Shown piece by piece: positions 25,631 to 33,039 of a stretch of 44,933 nucleotides of DNA (position 1 is its first letter; each line of letters begins with the position of its first letter). The position numbers were made by a program, and so were the translations under genes. The stretch comes from DATKLX01 sp035542155 (GTDB lineage: Bacteria > Chloroflexota > Anaerolineae > Anaerolineales > Anaerolineaceae), in NCBI GenBank assembly GCA_035542155.1, contig DATKLX010000148.1, positions 1 to 44,933 on the forward strand, read 5' to 3'. The notes beneath the pieces were generated by a model. The model was not told the DNA's origin. It ran no database searches and saw nothing but the letters and a program-made list of their open reading frames with translations.

Positions 25631-27002
25631 CGCCGGGTTTTTCCTCTTTTTTGGCCGGTTTATGCCGCAGCACTCCCGAAGCCGCCACCAGACCCGCGCC
25701 TGCGACCGCCGCTGCGGCCGGGATCAGGCCAATGCTGAGGAACGGGCGCGGGTCGACAACCTGGTCGTAGTCCTGAGGCGCAGGCGCAGCCGGAGCGGCC
25801 GGAACCAGATTGACTTCCGCAATCGTGGTCGGCAGCGGTGTGGTCGTAGAAACAGGGATGCTGGCTGCGTTCGCCGCGGCCGGGGCTACATTAGTCGCCG
25901 GAGCGGATTCTGCGGTCGGCTGGACCGTCGCCGTGGAATAACCGGATTCGACCGGCTTGCCGGCGGTGAAGATCCGCAGGCGCCCGTCTCCCAGCGCGGC
26001 CTGGACGTCCAGCGCGCCGATCCCTGACTCGAACGCATTCTTGATGTAAGGCAGCTCATCCGGCTGCGTTTCATAGTATGTCAGCGCAGCATAAGCATCG
26101 ATTAAGACCGGGTCAGTCCCCGCGATGACCTGGTTGCGGCGGCTGACCACCTGGGGATCGGTCTCGTCGGTCTCCGGCCCGGCGCAGACCCGGACGCCGC
26201 CCGAGGGCAGGCGGACCCGCAGCGCCTCGAGGATGTGCAGGTCGGCGCGGAATGGCGAAGACGGCATGGATAGGTCGGCGATACCCTGGTCGAGGTTTAC
26301 GTGGAGCAGGCCCGGCGATTGGAGGAAACCCATCATGTGCTTGAGGCACAACGTCATGCGGGTGACGTTGTGCGTCTTGGCCAGCGCCAGGTTGATGCGC
26401 AGGTCCGCCTCCAGTGCGGCTTTGACCACGCCCAGCCTTTGAAAGGCCTTACCGTCCGGTAAATCCACCTTGGCGTACAGGTTGAGGGGGGAGTTCGTGC
26501 GGTCGGGGAAAACTCCTTCCACGCCTTCTTCCTTAACCACCTGGCCAATGCCGGTGACGAGCAGGCAATCCGCTGTTCCAGGGTTAAGAGCGCAGTGGTC
26601 GGTGACGATAATCCGACTCGCGCCGGCTTCGCGGACCGCGCGGATTACAGCGCGCAGCAGGTCGGGGTCAGAGGAGGACGCGGTGTGGGGAGGGTAAGCC
26701 CAGGTGGCGTTGGGCTTGATCGCCACAGTCATCCCGGGTTTGACGAAGCGGCTGATGCCGCCGAGACCGTCCAGCGCAGTGCGCAGGATCGTCTCAGGGG
26801 AGTCCATGTTCGTTCCGGTGGAGACGCAGGCCAGCGGCAGGGTGTCCGATTGAGCTGAGACTGTATCTTCCGGAAGGAAAGGCAGCCAGCGGGCTAACCC
26901 GGCGGCGATCACCCCGCGGCCAACCAGAGCGATAAATTCACGACGGGTAAGCGGGTGCAGGAATACACCTCCCCAAGAGATTTCCTCATTATAATTATTC
27001 AT
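25614..27002 (-). CDS. DUF362 protein with Tat-type signal and C-terminal anchor
   Basis: This protein of about 462 residues opens with a twin-arginine-like signal (LTRREFIALVGRGVIAAGLA). The DUF362 core follows (VAIKPNATWAYPP, IIVTDHCALNPGT, LALAKTHNVTRMTLCLKHMMG). A Pro/Thr/Ala-rich stalk and a membrane helix (IGLIPAAAAVAGAGLVAASG) with a Lys-rich tail complete it. DUF362 proteins often accompany ferredoxin domains, and here the next gene, overlapping by 17 nt, is a polyferredoxin. The start is uncertain. ATG 27002 lacks a ribosome site, while TATAAT and GGGGAGG lie inside the coding frame just before the twin-arginine segment, where only a CTG is available. The reaction is unknown. Confidence 0.8.
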   Translation of the reverse strand: MNNYNEEISWGGVFLHPLTRREFIALVGRGVIAAGLARWLPFLPEDTVSAQSDTLPLACVSTGTNMDSPETILRTALDGLGGISRFVKPGMTVAIKPNATWAYPPHTASSSDPDLLRAVIRAVREAGASRIIVTDHCALNPGTADCLLVTGIGQVVKEEGVEGVFPDRTNSPLNLYAKVDLPDGKAFQRLGVVKAALEADLRINLALAKTHNVTRMTLCLKHMMGFLQSPGLLHVNLDQGIADLSMPSSPFRADLHILEALRVRLPSGGVRVCAGPETDETDPQVVSRRNQVIAGTDPVLIDAYAALTYYETQPDELPYIKNAFESGIGALDVQAALGDGRLRIFTAGKPVESGYSTATVQPTAESAPATNVAPAAANAASIPVSTTTPLPTTIAEVNLVPAAPAAPAPQDYDQVVDPRPFLSIGLIPAAAAVAGAGLVAASGVLRHKPAKKEEKPGDEHPE

Positions 27003-27164
27003 CAGACGCGAGAAAAAAGTATATAACAAATATCATCTTTTCCAGATGATTTTAACCCATGGGATGGCTATCTACAGCCTGCGCATTCACCTGCCCCGCC
27101 CCCACCCATGATAAAATTTACCCCAGGCAGGGAATTTGATTTCTTCGCGAGGGACGAATTTCGT

Positions 27165-27995
27165 ATGGAAGACCACAGCGGGCAAACCACAACTCCGGGA
27201 AGATCCCTGATCATCGCTGGGCTGGTTCTCGCCTGGGCGGCCAGCATCGGCCTGGCGCTGGAATTGAAGAATCTGCTGACCCCCGGCACCTACCCGGTCG
27301 GCAGCGATCCTTCGGGCGATATCGCCATCGCTGCTTTTTGTTTCTTCCTCATCCTGTTGGGAGGCCTCCTCGCCTGGCGTGGAAACCTGGTGAGAACCGG
27401 GCGCTTCTCCGGGCAGGTCAGCCGCACGGTCAACCTGGCCACGCTGGCCACTGTCCTGGCGCTGGCCATCACCGGCGTAGCGGGGATATTGATCAAATCT
27501 GCCAACGCGGCGGTCGCAAGGCAATATCAGGAATATATTCCTTCCCGGCCCCGCCCAGACTATTCCTACCCCGAGTTTCCCACTCCCGCCCTCCCCCAGA
27601 CGACCCCCACCCACGATCCCTCGGCCAGATATCTCGCCGGGCCGCTGCTCTACGCGTTGGACGGGCTCAAGGCGGGGAATATCTGGATCAGCCTGTCCCC
27701 GGATGGGAAGACGGTGAACTCGTCCCAAGCCTACCTCGAGCGGATCGAGTGCAGTGTCCAGGAAGGCGACCAGACCACCACGTATGCGGTCGAACAGAGC
27801 GAGCAGTTGATCAGCGGGCCGCTTCCGGTTCAGGACGACCGCTTCTATGGCGCGGAAGATAGCGCGGTCATCCATGGAGTGGTGGTCTCCGCGAATGAAG
27901 TCCACGGTACGCTCTACCTGCGCTACATCGACCCGGCGACCGGGCGGGCGTGTGACCTGGGTAACTTCACCTGGACCGCCGCACCGACCCCCTGA
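27165..27995 (+). CDS. Unknown membrane protein with extracytoplasmic domain
   Basis: This protein of about 276 residues matches no family I know. Three membrane helices (about 15-35, 55-75 and 90-112) are followed by a Pro/Tyr-rich linker and a beta-rich C-terminal domain (about 145-276, YLRYIDPATGRACDLGNFTW near the end). ATG 27165 has GAGGGA about 10 nt ahead. An in-frame ATG at 27108 would add 19 residues, but a TAAAAT box at 27112 suggests transcription starts after it. It sits upstream of the two-component pair in the same direction. Function cannot be assigned. Confidence 0.65.
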   Translation: MEDHSGQTTTPGRSLIIAGLVLAWAASIGLALELKNLLTPGTYPVGSDPSGDIAIAAFCFFLILLGGLLAWRGNLVRTGRFSGQVSRTVNLATLATVLALAITGVAGILIKSANAAVARQYQEYIPSRPRPDYSYPEFPTPALPQTTPTHDPSARYLAGPLLYALDGLKAGNIWISLSPDGKTVNSSQAYLERIECSVQEGDQTTTYAVEQSEQLISGPLPVQDDRFYGAEDSAVIHGVVVSANEVHGTLYLRYIDPATGRACDLGNFTWTAAPTP

Positions 27996-28032
27996 TTCTC
28001 AAAGCCGCCATCATTCTGCCATAATCCCTTGT

Positions 28033-28044
28033 TATACTAGAACC
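28033..28044 (+). promoter_or_regulatory. TATACT box giving a leaderless start
   Basis: TATACT at 28033-28038 is followed by six bases and then ATG 28045, without a ribosome site. This fixes the start of the response regulator, although the frame is open far upstream. Confidence 0.5.
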
Positions 28045-28746
28045 ATGAACAATCGCGCAGCGCGCATCCTGGTCGTCGACGACGAGCCGGCCGTGCTGGA
28101 CCTGCTGGTATACAACCTCAGCAAGACCCGTTACGAGGTGATCACGGCGGCGAACGGCCGCCAGGCCCTCGACCTGGCTCACCAGGCCGGGCCCGACCTG
28201 ATCCTCCTCGACCTGATGCTCCCCGAGGTCGACGGGCTGGATGTCTGCCGCGAGCTGCGCCGGGCATCGAAGGTGCCGATTATCATGGTCACCGCGCGCG
28301 GTGAGGAAATCGACCGCGTGGTGGGGCTCGAGCTCGGCGCCGACGACTACATCTGCAAGCCCTTCAGCATTCGTGAATTGATGGCCCGGATCAAAGCGGT
28401 GCTGCGCCGGACCCAGCCGGATGAGAGCAAGGGTCCGGTTCTGCAGGGGGTGGGCGGTCTGCGCCTCGACGGCGAGCGGCGGGAAGCCTCGGTCGGCGGC
28501 CGGCCCCTGGAGCTGACTCGCCTGGAGTTCGACCTGCTCTACACGCTCCTCCTCAACCAGGATCGGGTGATGACTCGTGAGCGCTTGCTCGAGCAGGTCT
28601 GGGGATATGATTTTGGCGGCGACACTCGCGCGGTCGACAGCGCGATCAAGCGCCTGCGCGCCGGTCTGCGGGAGGCTGATCCCCAGGCTGACCGGATTGA
28701 AGCCGTGCGCGGGTTGGGCTATAAGTATAAGGGGATCGAGCCGTGA
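28045..28746 (+). CDS. OmpR/PhoB-type response regulator
   Basis: This 233-residue regulator has a receiver domain with acidic pair D12/D13, phospho-acceptor D56 (LLDLMLP), T83 and K105 (CKPFS). A winged-helix DNA-binding domain follows (about 140-230), with LELTRLEFDLLYTLLLNQ and the recognition region GGDTRAVDSAIKRLR. All key residues are present. It forms an operon with the histidine kinase, whose GTG overlaps its stop (GTGA). The target genes are unknown. The short hairpin-rich region after the pair and the SIMPL gene beyond could be part of its regulon, but nothing shows this. Confidence 0.92.
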   Translation: MNNRAARILVVDDEPAVLDLLVYNLSKTRYEVITAANGRQALDLAHQAGPDLILLDLMLPEVDGLDVCRELRRASKVPIIMVTARGEEIDRVVGLELGADDYICKPFSIRELMARIKAVLRRTQPDESKGPVLQGVGGLRLDGERREASVGGRPLELTRLEFDLLYTLLLNQDRVMTRERLLEQVWGYDFGGDTRAVDSAIKRLRAGLREADPQADRIEAVRGLGYKYKGIEP

Positions 28747-30221
28747 GAACCCTGCGGGCGCGCCTGACGCTCGGCTTCCTGGCCGTCATCCTGATCGGAA
28801 TGGGCGTGATCGCCCCGCTGGCCTGGCTGGCCGTCGAGCGGTTGTATCTGAACACGCAGAGCGCCAGCCTGCTGGCCCAGGCTGAGATGGTAGCCGCCGC
28901 GCTGAAAGGCCAGAATCTGGCCGGGGCGAATCCCATTCCCTATTCGCAGGCCGCCAACACCCTCCCCGGGATCCACACCCGGGTGATCGACGCGCAGGGT
29001 GGGGTGGTGATCGAGATTCCGGCCGGTGTGAGGCTCGTGGGAACCGGGGAGCTGGCGCTGCCTTCCCTGGCCCAAGGTGAAGGCGGATGGGTCACCCCGG
29101 CCGGGCTGGCCGCGCGTCCGGAGATCGCCCAGGCCCTGGCGGGACAGGCCACGACCGCTGTGCGCACCCTCGATTCACAGGGCGGGAAGCGAGTGCTTTA
29201 CGCCGCTGCGCCGGTGCTCTCGACGGATGGCCGTGTGAGCCAGATCGTCTACCTGGCCATGCCCCTGCCCGACAGCGGCTGGACCGGGCTGCCGCCGGCG
29301 GCGCGCTGGCAGTTCGCTGCGGTGATCCTTGGGGCAGTCCTTCTGGCAAGCACTGTTGGGCTGTTCTTTGCCAGCCGGCTGTCGAAACCGCTGGATGGGC
29401 TGGTGACTGCAGCGCAGGCCATTTCCGCCGGAGACCTGAACCAGAGCGTGCCGGTTGACGGGGAGATCAGCGAAATCAGCGCCCTGGGCCGGGCCTTCAA
29501 CCAGATGGCCGCTTCGCTGCGCCAGGCGGACCAGGCCAAAACCGCCTTTGTCTCTGATGTCAGCCACGAGCTGCGTACTCCGTTGACTGTGATCAAAGGG
29601 ACGATCGAGACCTTGCAGGATGGCGCGCTGGATGACCGGGCTGCCCGCGACGCATTTCTGGCATCGATGTACCGCGAGACCGAGCGCCTGGTGCGCCTGG
29701 TCAATGACCTGCTCGTCCTGACCCGCGCCGACGCCGGGGCGCTGAACCTGCAAATCCACCCGGTCGACCTGGAGGCGCTGGCCCGCGCTCGCTGCTCCCA
29801 CTTCTCCACGGTCGCTGGTGCCCGCCAGGTCTGTCTGAGCGTCGCGGCTCAACCAGGCAGCCCCCTTCTCTGCGCCCAGGCTGACCCGGACCGCATCACC
29901 CAGGTGCTGGACAACCTGCTCGATAACGCCATCCGCTATTCCCCGGCCGGAGGCGAGATCAGCGTGCTTCTGCGCCGGGAAAGTAATTGGATCGCCTGTG
30001 AAGTGCGCGATTCGGGGCCAGGCATCCCGGCCCGGCACCTGCCCCTCGTCTTCGAGCGCTTCTACCGCGCCGACCCGGCCCGCGACCGCGCTCGGGGCGG
30101 CAGCGGGTTGGGACTGGCGATCGTGCGCAGCCTGGTTGAAGCTCAGGGGGGAGAAGTGAGCGTCCAGAGCGTCGAAGGCCAGGGAGCCGTCTTTACCTTC
30201 TGGTTGCCGCTGGCAGCCTGA
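28743..30221 (+). CDS. Sensor histidine kinase
   Basis: This 492-residue kinase has two membrane helices (about 8-31 and 188-210) around an extracytoplasmic sensor of about 155 residues. A HAMP domain (211-264) and a HisKA domain with H275 (SDVSHELRTPLTVIKG) follow. The ATPase domain carries N (NLLDNAIRYSP), G1 (DSGPGIP), F (FERFYR) and G2 (GGSGLGLAIV) boxes. It should phosphorylate the response regulator encoded 4 nt upstream. The sensor domain looks like a PAS-type fold of the double-Cache/PDC kind, and the ligand is unknown. It starts at GTG 28743, overlapping the regulator's stop. Confidence 0.92.
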   Translation: MRTLRARLTLGFLAVILIGMGVIAPLAWLAVERLYLNTQSASLLAQAEMVAAALKGQNLAGANPIPYSQAANTLPGIHTRVIDAQGGVVIEIPAGVRLVGTGELALPSLAQGEGGWVTPAGLAARPEIAQALAGQATTAVRTLDSQGGKRVLYAAAPVLSTDGRVSQIVYLAMPLPDSGWTGLPPAARWQFAAVILGAVLLASTVGLFFASRLSKPLDGLVTAAQAISAGDLNQSVPVDGEISEISALGRAFNQMAASLRQADQAKTAFVSDVSHELRTPLTVIKGTIETLQDGALDDRAARDAFLASMYRETERLVRLVNDLLVLTRADAGALNLQIHPVDLEALARARCSHFSTVAGARQVCLSVAAQPGSPLLCAQADPDRITQVLDNLLDNAIRYSPAGGEISVLLRRESNWIACEVRDSGPGIPARHLPLVFERFYRADPARDRARGGSGLGLAIVRSLVEAQGGEVSVQSVEGQGAVFTFWLPLAA

Positions 30222-30430
30222 GAGCATCCTATCCCCGGCATCCGGCATCCATGGCGCCCATGCTCCCTGGATTCCTGGTGCCCACGCTCCGCATGGGCGC
30301 TTATTTTTGGCGCTCCGCGCCGCGTACCTGGCGCGCGACTCAGAGCGTCTGGGATCCAGAAGTTGGCCCAAAGCCGCCACTTCCCTGACACAGTTTTGAC
30401 ACCTTCTCTGGGTATTCTCAAAGAAAGTAC

Positions 30431-30451
30431 TCAGGCGCCTGGCGCCTGAGT
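30431..30451. repeat. Perfect 10-bp inverted repeat (hairpin)
   Basis: CTCAGGCGCC and GGCGCCTGAG flank a single T. It lies in the 267-bp gap between the kinase and the SIMPL gene and runs into the 8-bp repeats at 30449. That gap also holds a GCGCCCATG...CATGGGCGC dyad (about 30254-30301) and shows no gene. Confidence 0.5.
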
Positions 30452-30472
30452 AACCAGGTAACCTGTTGACTT
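30449..30472 (+). repeat. Degenerate 8-bp repeat array
   Basis: GAGTAACC, AGGTAACC and TGTTGACT follow one another in exact 8-bp steps, just before the SIMPL gene. The same family recurs at 44308. Confidence 0.45.
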
Positions 30473-30488
30473 TCGAGGAGACTATCCC

Positions 30489-31316
30489 ATGAACCCTATT
30501 TCCCCACTTTACAAGCCCGCATTGATCATCGTTTTGGCCGCGCTGGCCCTCGGCGTGTGGCGCGCCCAGCAGCCCGGCGCTGCATCTCTGCCGGTCGCGC
30601 ATGCCGCTCCAGTCCTATCCTCTCCATCGGCGCAGAACGCCTGCGATACCGGCCGCTCGATCCAGGTTTCGGGAGCTGCGGTCGTCTACGTCGCTCCGGA
30701 CCGCGCCCTGCTCCAGCTCGGCGTCCAATCCAACGGGACCACGCCGGATGGGACCCTGAACGAGAACAATCAGGTCGTCCAGAAGGTGATCGCCGCCGTC
30801 CGCGGGCTGGGAGTCGAAGCGAAGGATATCGCCACCGATTACAATATCGTCTATCCAGTCTATGACAATTCCGACTCGCTGGTGATCAAAGGCTACCGCA
30901 TCGACAATACTGTCTCGATCACCCTGCGCGACGTCCGCCAGGTCGATGACGCTATCCTGGCTGCCTTCAGAGCCGGAGCAAACGAGGTCCAGGACGTGCA
31001 GTTCTATACCAGCGAGCTGCGCAAGGTACGCGACCAGGCCCGCGAGATGGCCATGAAAGCTGCCGGTGAAAAGGCAGGCGCGCTGGCCGCGGCGGCGGGC
31101 GCTCAGACCGGCTGCGTCCTGACCATCAGCGAGAATACCTGGTCTCAGTACTATGGCTCCTGGAGAGGCGGCAGGCAGACGGCCCTCTGGGCGCAAAACG
31201 CCATTCAGAACGCAGGTCCGTCCCAGGGAGAAGCCAATCCTGAGGACGACTCGCCGATCAGCCTGGGCCAGATCGCCGTGCGCGCGGAGATCAACGCCAG
31301 CTACAGCTTGCAGTAG
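30489..31316 (+). CDS. Exported SIMPL-domain (DUF541) protein
   Basis: This 275-residue protein begins with a signal/anchor segment (PALIIVLAALALGVW). The SIMPL fold follows: IQVSGAAVVYVAPDRALLQLGV, then VVQKVIAAVRGLGVEAKDI, a YRIDNTVSITLRDV strand, and the long C-terminal helix REMAMKAAGEKAGALAAAAG. The family includes E. coli YggE, linked to oxidative stress, and its exact function is unknown. CGAGGAG lies 8 nt before the ATG. It stands alone behind repeat-rich DNA. Confidence 0.85.
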   Translation: MNPISPLYKPALIIVLAALALGVWRAQQPGAASLPVAHAAPVLSSPSAQNACDTGRSIQVSGAAVVYVAPDRALLQLGVQSNGTTPDGTLNENNQVVQKVIAAVRGLGVEAKDIATDYNIVYPVYDNSDSLVIKGYRIDNTVSITLRDVRQVDDAILAAFRAGANEVQDVQFYTSELRKVRDQAREMAMKAAGEKAGALAAAAGAQTGCVLTISENTWSQYYGSWRGGRQTALWAQNAIQNAGPSQGEANPEDDSPISLGQIAVRAEINASYSLQ

Positions 31317-31320
31317 CCAG

Positions 31321-31349
31321 TTGACTTTTTCGAACACAATTTCTATAAT
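31321..31349 (+). promoter_or_regulatory. Sigma-70-type promoter (TTGACT-17-TATAAT)
   Basis: TTGACT at 31321-31326 and TATAAT at 31344-31349 are separated by 17 bp, close to the ideal arrangement. It should drive the small gene at 31419. Confidence 0.65.
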
Positions 31350-31356
31350 AAGATCG

Positions 31357-31384
31357 TTCTCCGGTGAATTCCCTTACCGGAGAA
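31357..31384 (+). other. 5'-leader hairpin
   Basis: TTCTCCGGT pairs perfectly with ACCGGAGAA around a 10-nt loop, at the beginning of the predicted transcript of the small gene. It may stabilise or control the mRNA. Confidence 0.45.
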
Positions 31385-31418
31385 TGATTTGAAGGTTAAG
31401 CCATGGAAAGGAGACATT

Positions 31419-31679
31419 ATGGCTCGCCTGATACCCGCCGCCGAGCGGATCGTCCGCGCCCGGGCTCTGATCCAAAAAGCCCGCGAGGCGCCTGTCCCGG
31501 CTGAGAGCGGTAAATACGACCTCAGCTATATCGCCAAAGTCAAAGACCTGCTCCAGCAGGCCCGCGACCTGGTCAAATTTATCCCCTATACCCCCACTGC
31601 TACGGCCGAGATGAAGGCCGAGGTTGCCAAAATCTTCCAGGAGGCCGACCTGGCCAACCAGGAGATTTTGCACGGCTGA
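31419..31679 (+). CDS. Small unknown helical protein
   Basis: This 86-residue, charged, mostly helical protein has no membrane segment (PAAERIVRARALIQKAREAP, then VKDLLQQARDLVKFI and a final EIFxEADLANQEIL-like helix). I do not recognise the family. ATG 31419 is chosen because AAGGAGA lies 5 nt ahead; an earlier in-frame start at 31389 lacks this. A near-ideal promoter and a leader hairpin precede it, which argues for a real, well expressed gene. Confidence 0.7.
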   Translation: MARLIPAAERIVRARALIQKAREAPVPAESGKYDLSYIAKVKDLLQQARDLVKFIPYTPTATAEMKAEVAKIFQEADLANQEILHG

Positions 31680-31680
31680 A

Positions 31681-32091
31681 TTACATCCCGCCAGTCACCT
31701 GGGTTACGACCAGTTTCACCAAAAGGAGGAGCACTCCGACCATTCCGGAAAGCAGCAGGCCGGTGAGCAAGACCCCGGTGCCATCTGCGATTGACAGGAT
31801 CATGCATTGGTACCAGGCTTTCTTTTTCGCGCTGCGCCGCGACGGGACTGGCAGCGAGGGAGGCTCCCCGGCTTTACCCGGGAACAGCTTCCCCTGCGGT
31901 TTGGGGCAGGTGTCCAGGAACTCCACCCAGACCGCATCCGGCCCACAGACGTGACCGGTGTCGCACTGTCGCGATCTGGCAAAGCGCTCGGCCTCCTGGC
32001 GGCCCCGGCGATCGTTTGGCCAGGAGCGCACTCCCGGTACGCACACCATCCCCCCATCTGCATGAAAATGGACAACGACAAAGGCGCTCAT
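31681..32091 (-). CDS. Small unknown protein with C-terminal membrane helix
   Basis: This 136-residue protein has a Cys-containing N-terminal half (VVVHFHADGGMVCVPG, CDTGHVCGPDAVWVEF). A Lys/Arg-rich hinge follows, then a hydrophobic tail (VLLTGLLLSGMVGVLLLLVK) that would anchor it in the membrane. I do not recognise the family. GAGG lies 5 nt before ATG 32091. It ends one base after the convergent small gene. Confidence 0.6.
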   Translation of the reverse strand: MSAFVVVHFHADGGMVCVPGVRSWPNDRRGRQEAERFARSRQCDTGHVCGPDAVWVEFLDTCPKPQGKLFPGKAGEPPSLPVPSRRSAKKKAWYQCMILSIADGTGVLLTGLLLSGMVGVLLLLVKLVVTQVTGGM

Positions 32092-32231
32092 AAGGACCTC
32101 GAAAAACGAATGTACTGGTTAACTACAATTGATTATCGGCGGCGGAGCGCGGACCTCAGTAAAAACAAAATAAAGAACGGGTATAATCTTCCCAAAATTT
32201 CCATTCTAGACACCAGGCATGGAAAACTCGC

Positions 32232-32393
32232 AGGAGGCATTGTGACAACATCGACGCGCTGTCGCCGGTGACATCGGATGAGGTTGAAAAAATCGCGGGA
32301 AATATCCTCGAATTGGTCCAACGGTTCTGCGGCGGGCGGTCGCGGGTAGAGATACTTTCCGCGCAGAATCCACGGATTAACCTGGGAGAGTGA
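32232..32393 (+). CDS. Coupled or frameshifted small ORF pair
   Basis: A TATAAT at 32182 and an AGGAGG at 32232 are followed, 4 nt later, by GTG 32242. That starts a 9-residue frame (MTTSTRCRR) whose TGA overlaps a second GTG at 32268. The second frame gives 41 residues (DEVEKIAGNILELVQRF in its first half) with natural composition. Either the short peptide is a leader coupled to the second frame, or one small gene has suffered a 1-nt indel. I do not recognise the family. Confidence 0.35.
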   Translation, partial: RRHCDNIDALSPVTSDEVEKIAGNILELVQRFCGGRSRVEILSAQNPRINLGE

Positions 32394-32402
32394 GGCGGGC
32401 GG

Positions 32403-32612
32403 TCAGACGATCGCCTGGACGCGGCCGACTTTACCGTTGACCAGCATGACCTTGATCCCGTGCGGGTGGGTGGGGCTCTTGGTGAGGATGCGCTGGACGA
32501 TCCCCTCGGTCAACTGGCCGCTGGCCTGGTTGTGCTTTTCGATGATCTGCACGCGCATTCCAGGAGAGATCTGGGATCGAGTGGGTAGGGTCATGGGTTT
32601 TGCCTGATTCAA
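32403..32612 (-). CDS. YwbE-family protein
   Basis: The 69 residues contain the YwbE (DUF2196) signature: ISPGMRVQIIEKHNQASGQL, TEGIVQRILTKSPTHPHGIK, then NGKVGRVQ. The length is standard. An alternative in-frame ATG gives a protein starting MTLPTRSQ. Function is unknown; the family is small, soluble and widespread. It sits alone beside repeat-rich DNA. Confidence 0.88.
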   Translation of the reverse strand: MNQAKPMTLPTRSQISPGMRVQIIEKHNQASGQLTEGIVQRILTKSPTHPHGIKVMLVNGKVGRVQAIV

Positions 32613-32660
32613 TTGTATCCAGGTTCGTAAATTTCAAATAGATTGGCGGTCCGAAGGGTC

Positions 32661-32730
32661 TGTGTAGGGGCGCAGGGGATACATTTCCAGGACGCTGGTT
32701 TTTCAACGAAACCCTGCGCCCAACAACACA
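32661..32730. repeat. Inverted-repeat element 1
   Basis: GGGCGCAGGG (32668-32677) is inverted at 32712-32721 as CCCTGCGCCC, and the outer ends TGTGT/ACACA extend the dyad. It is a small palindromic element in the YwbE-MFS gap. Confidence 0.5.
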
Positions 32731-32747
32731 GACGAAAACGATCTCAG

Positions 32748-32829
32748 CGTAGGGTGCGGTCGCATTCCAGATCGCACCATCACAAACGATGATCCTGGAC
32801 GGTGCGGTCAAAACCGACCGCACCCTACG
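32748..32829. repeat. Inverted-repeat element 2 (MITE-like, 82 bp)
   Basis: CGTAGGGTGCGGTCG at 32748-32762 is exactly inverted at 32815-32829. Inside are further partly complementary GGTGCGGTC/GATCGCACC pieces. No coding content is seen; it looks like a non-autonomous palindromic element. Confidence 0.6.
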
Positions 32830-32907
32830 ATAATTGTGCCTGCCAGGACCGGTTCAACACTCAGGTCGACCCATCCGGCTGTCCTGGGCCTGGATTGAAC
32901 GGGGTAG

Positions 32908-32929
32908 GGGCAGACCTGTGTGTCTGCCC
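32908..32929. repeat. Inverted-repeat element 3
   Basis: GGGCAGAC and GTCTGCCC flank CTGTGT, preceded by GTAGG as in the two elements before it. It is the third palindrome in the 427-bp gene-free gap between YwbE and the MFS gene; nothing else is seen there. Confidence 0.5.
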
Positions 32930-33039
32930 ACCAGCCTTGGGTCGACCGGGACGGCCATCTCACACGCAGAGCGAACCCGCACTGCAAGCATGGGGTTATT
33001 ATCACTGGTTGCAGATTTCAGTCAGATGGAGACAGAGGC

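Noticed and set aside
29175..30602. 475-codon minus-strand frame over the histidine kinase
   Set aside because: It covers an intact kinase with all motifs on the other strand and has no domain or ribosome site.
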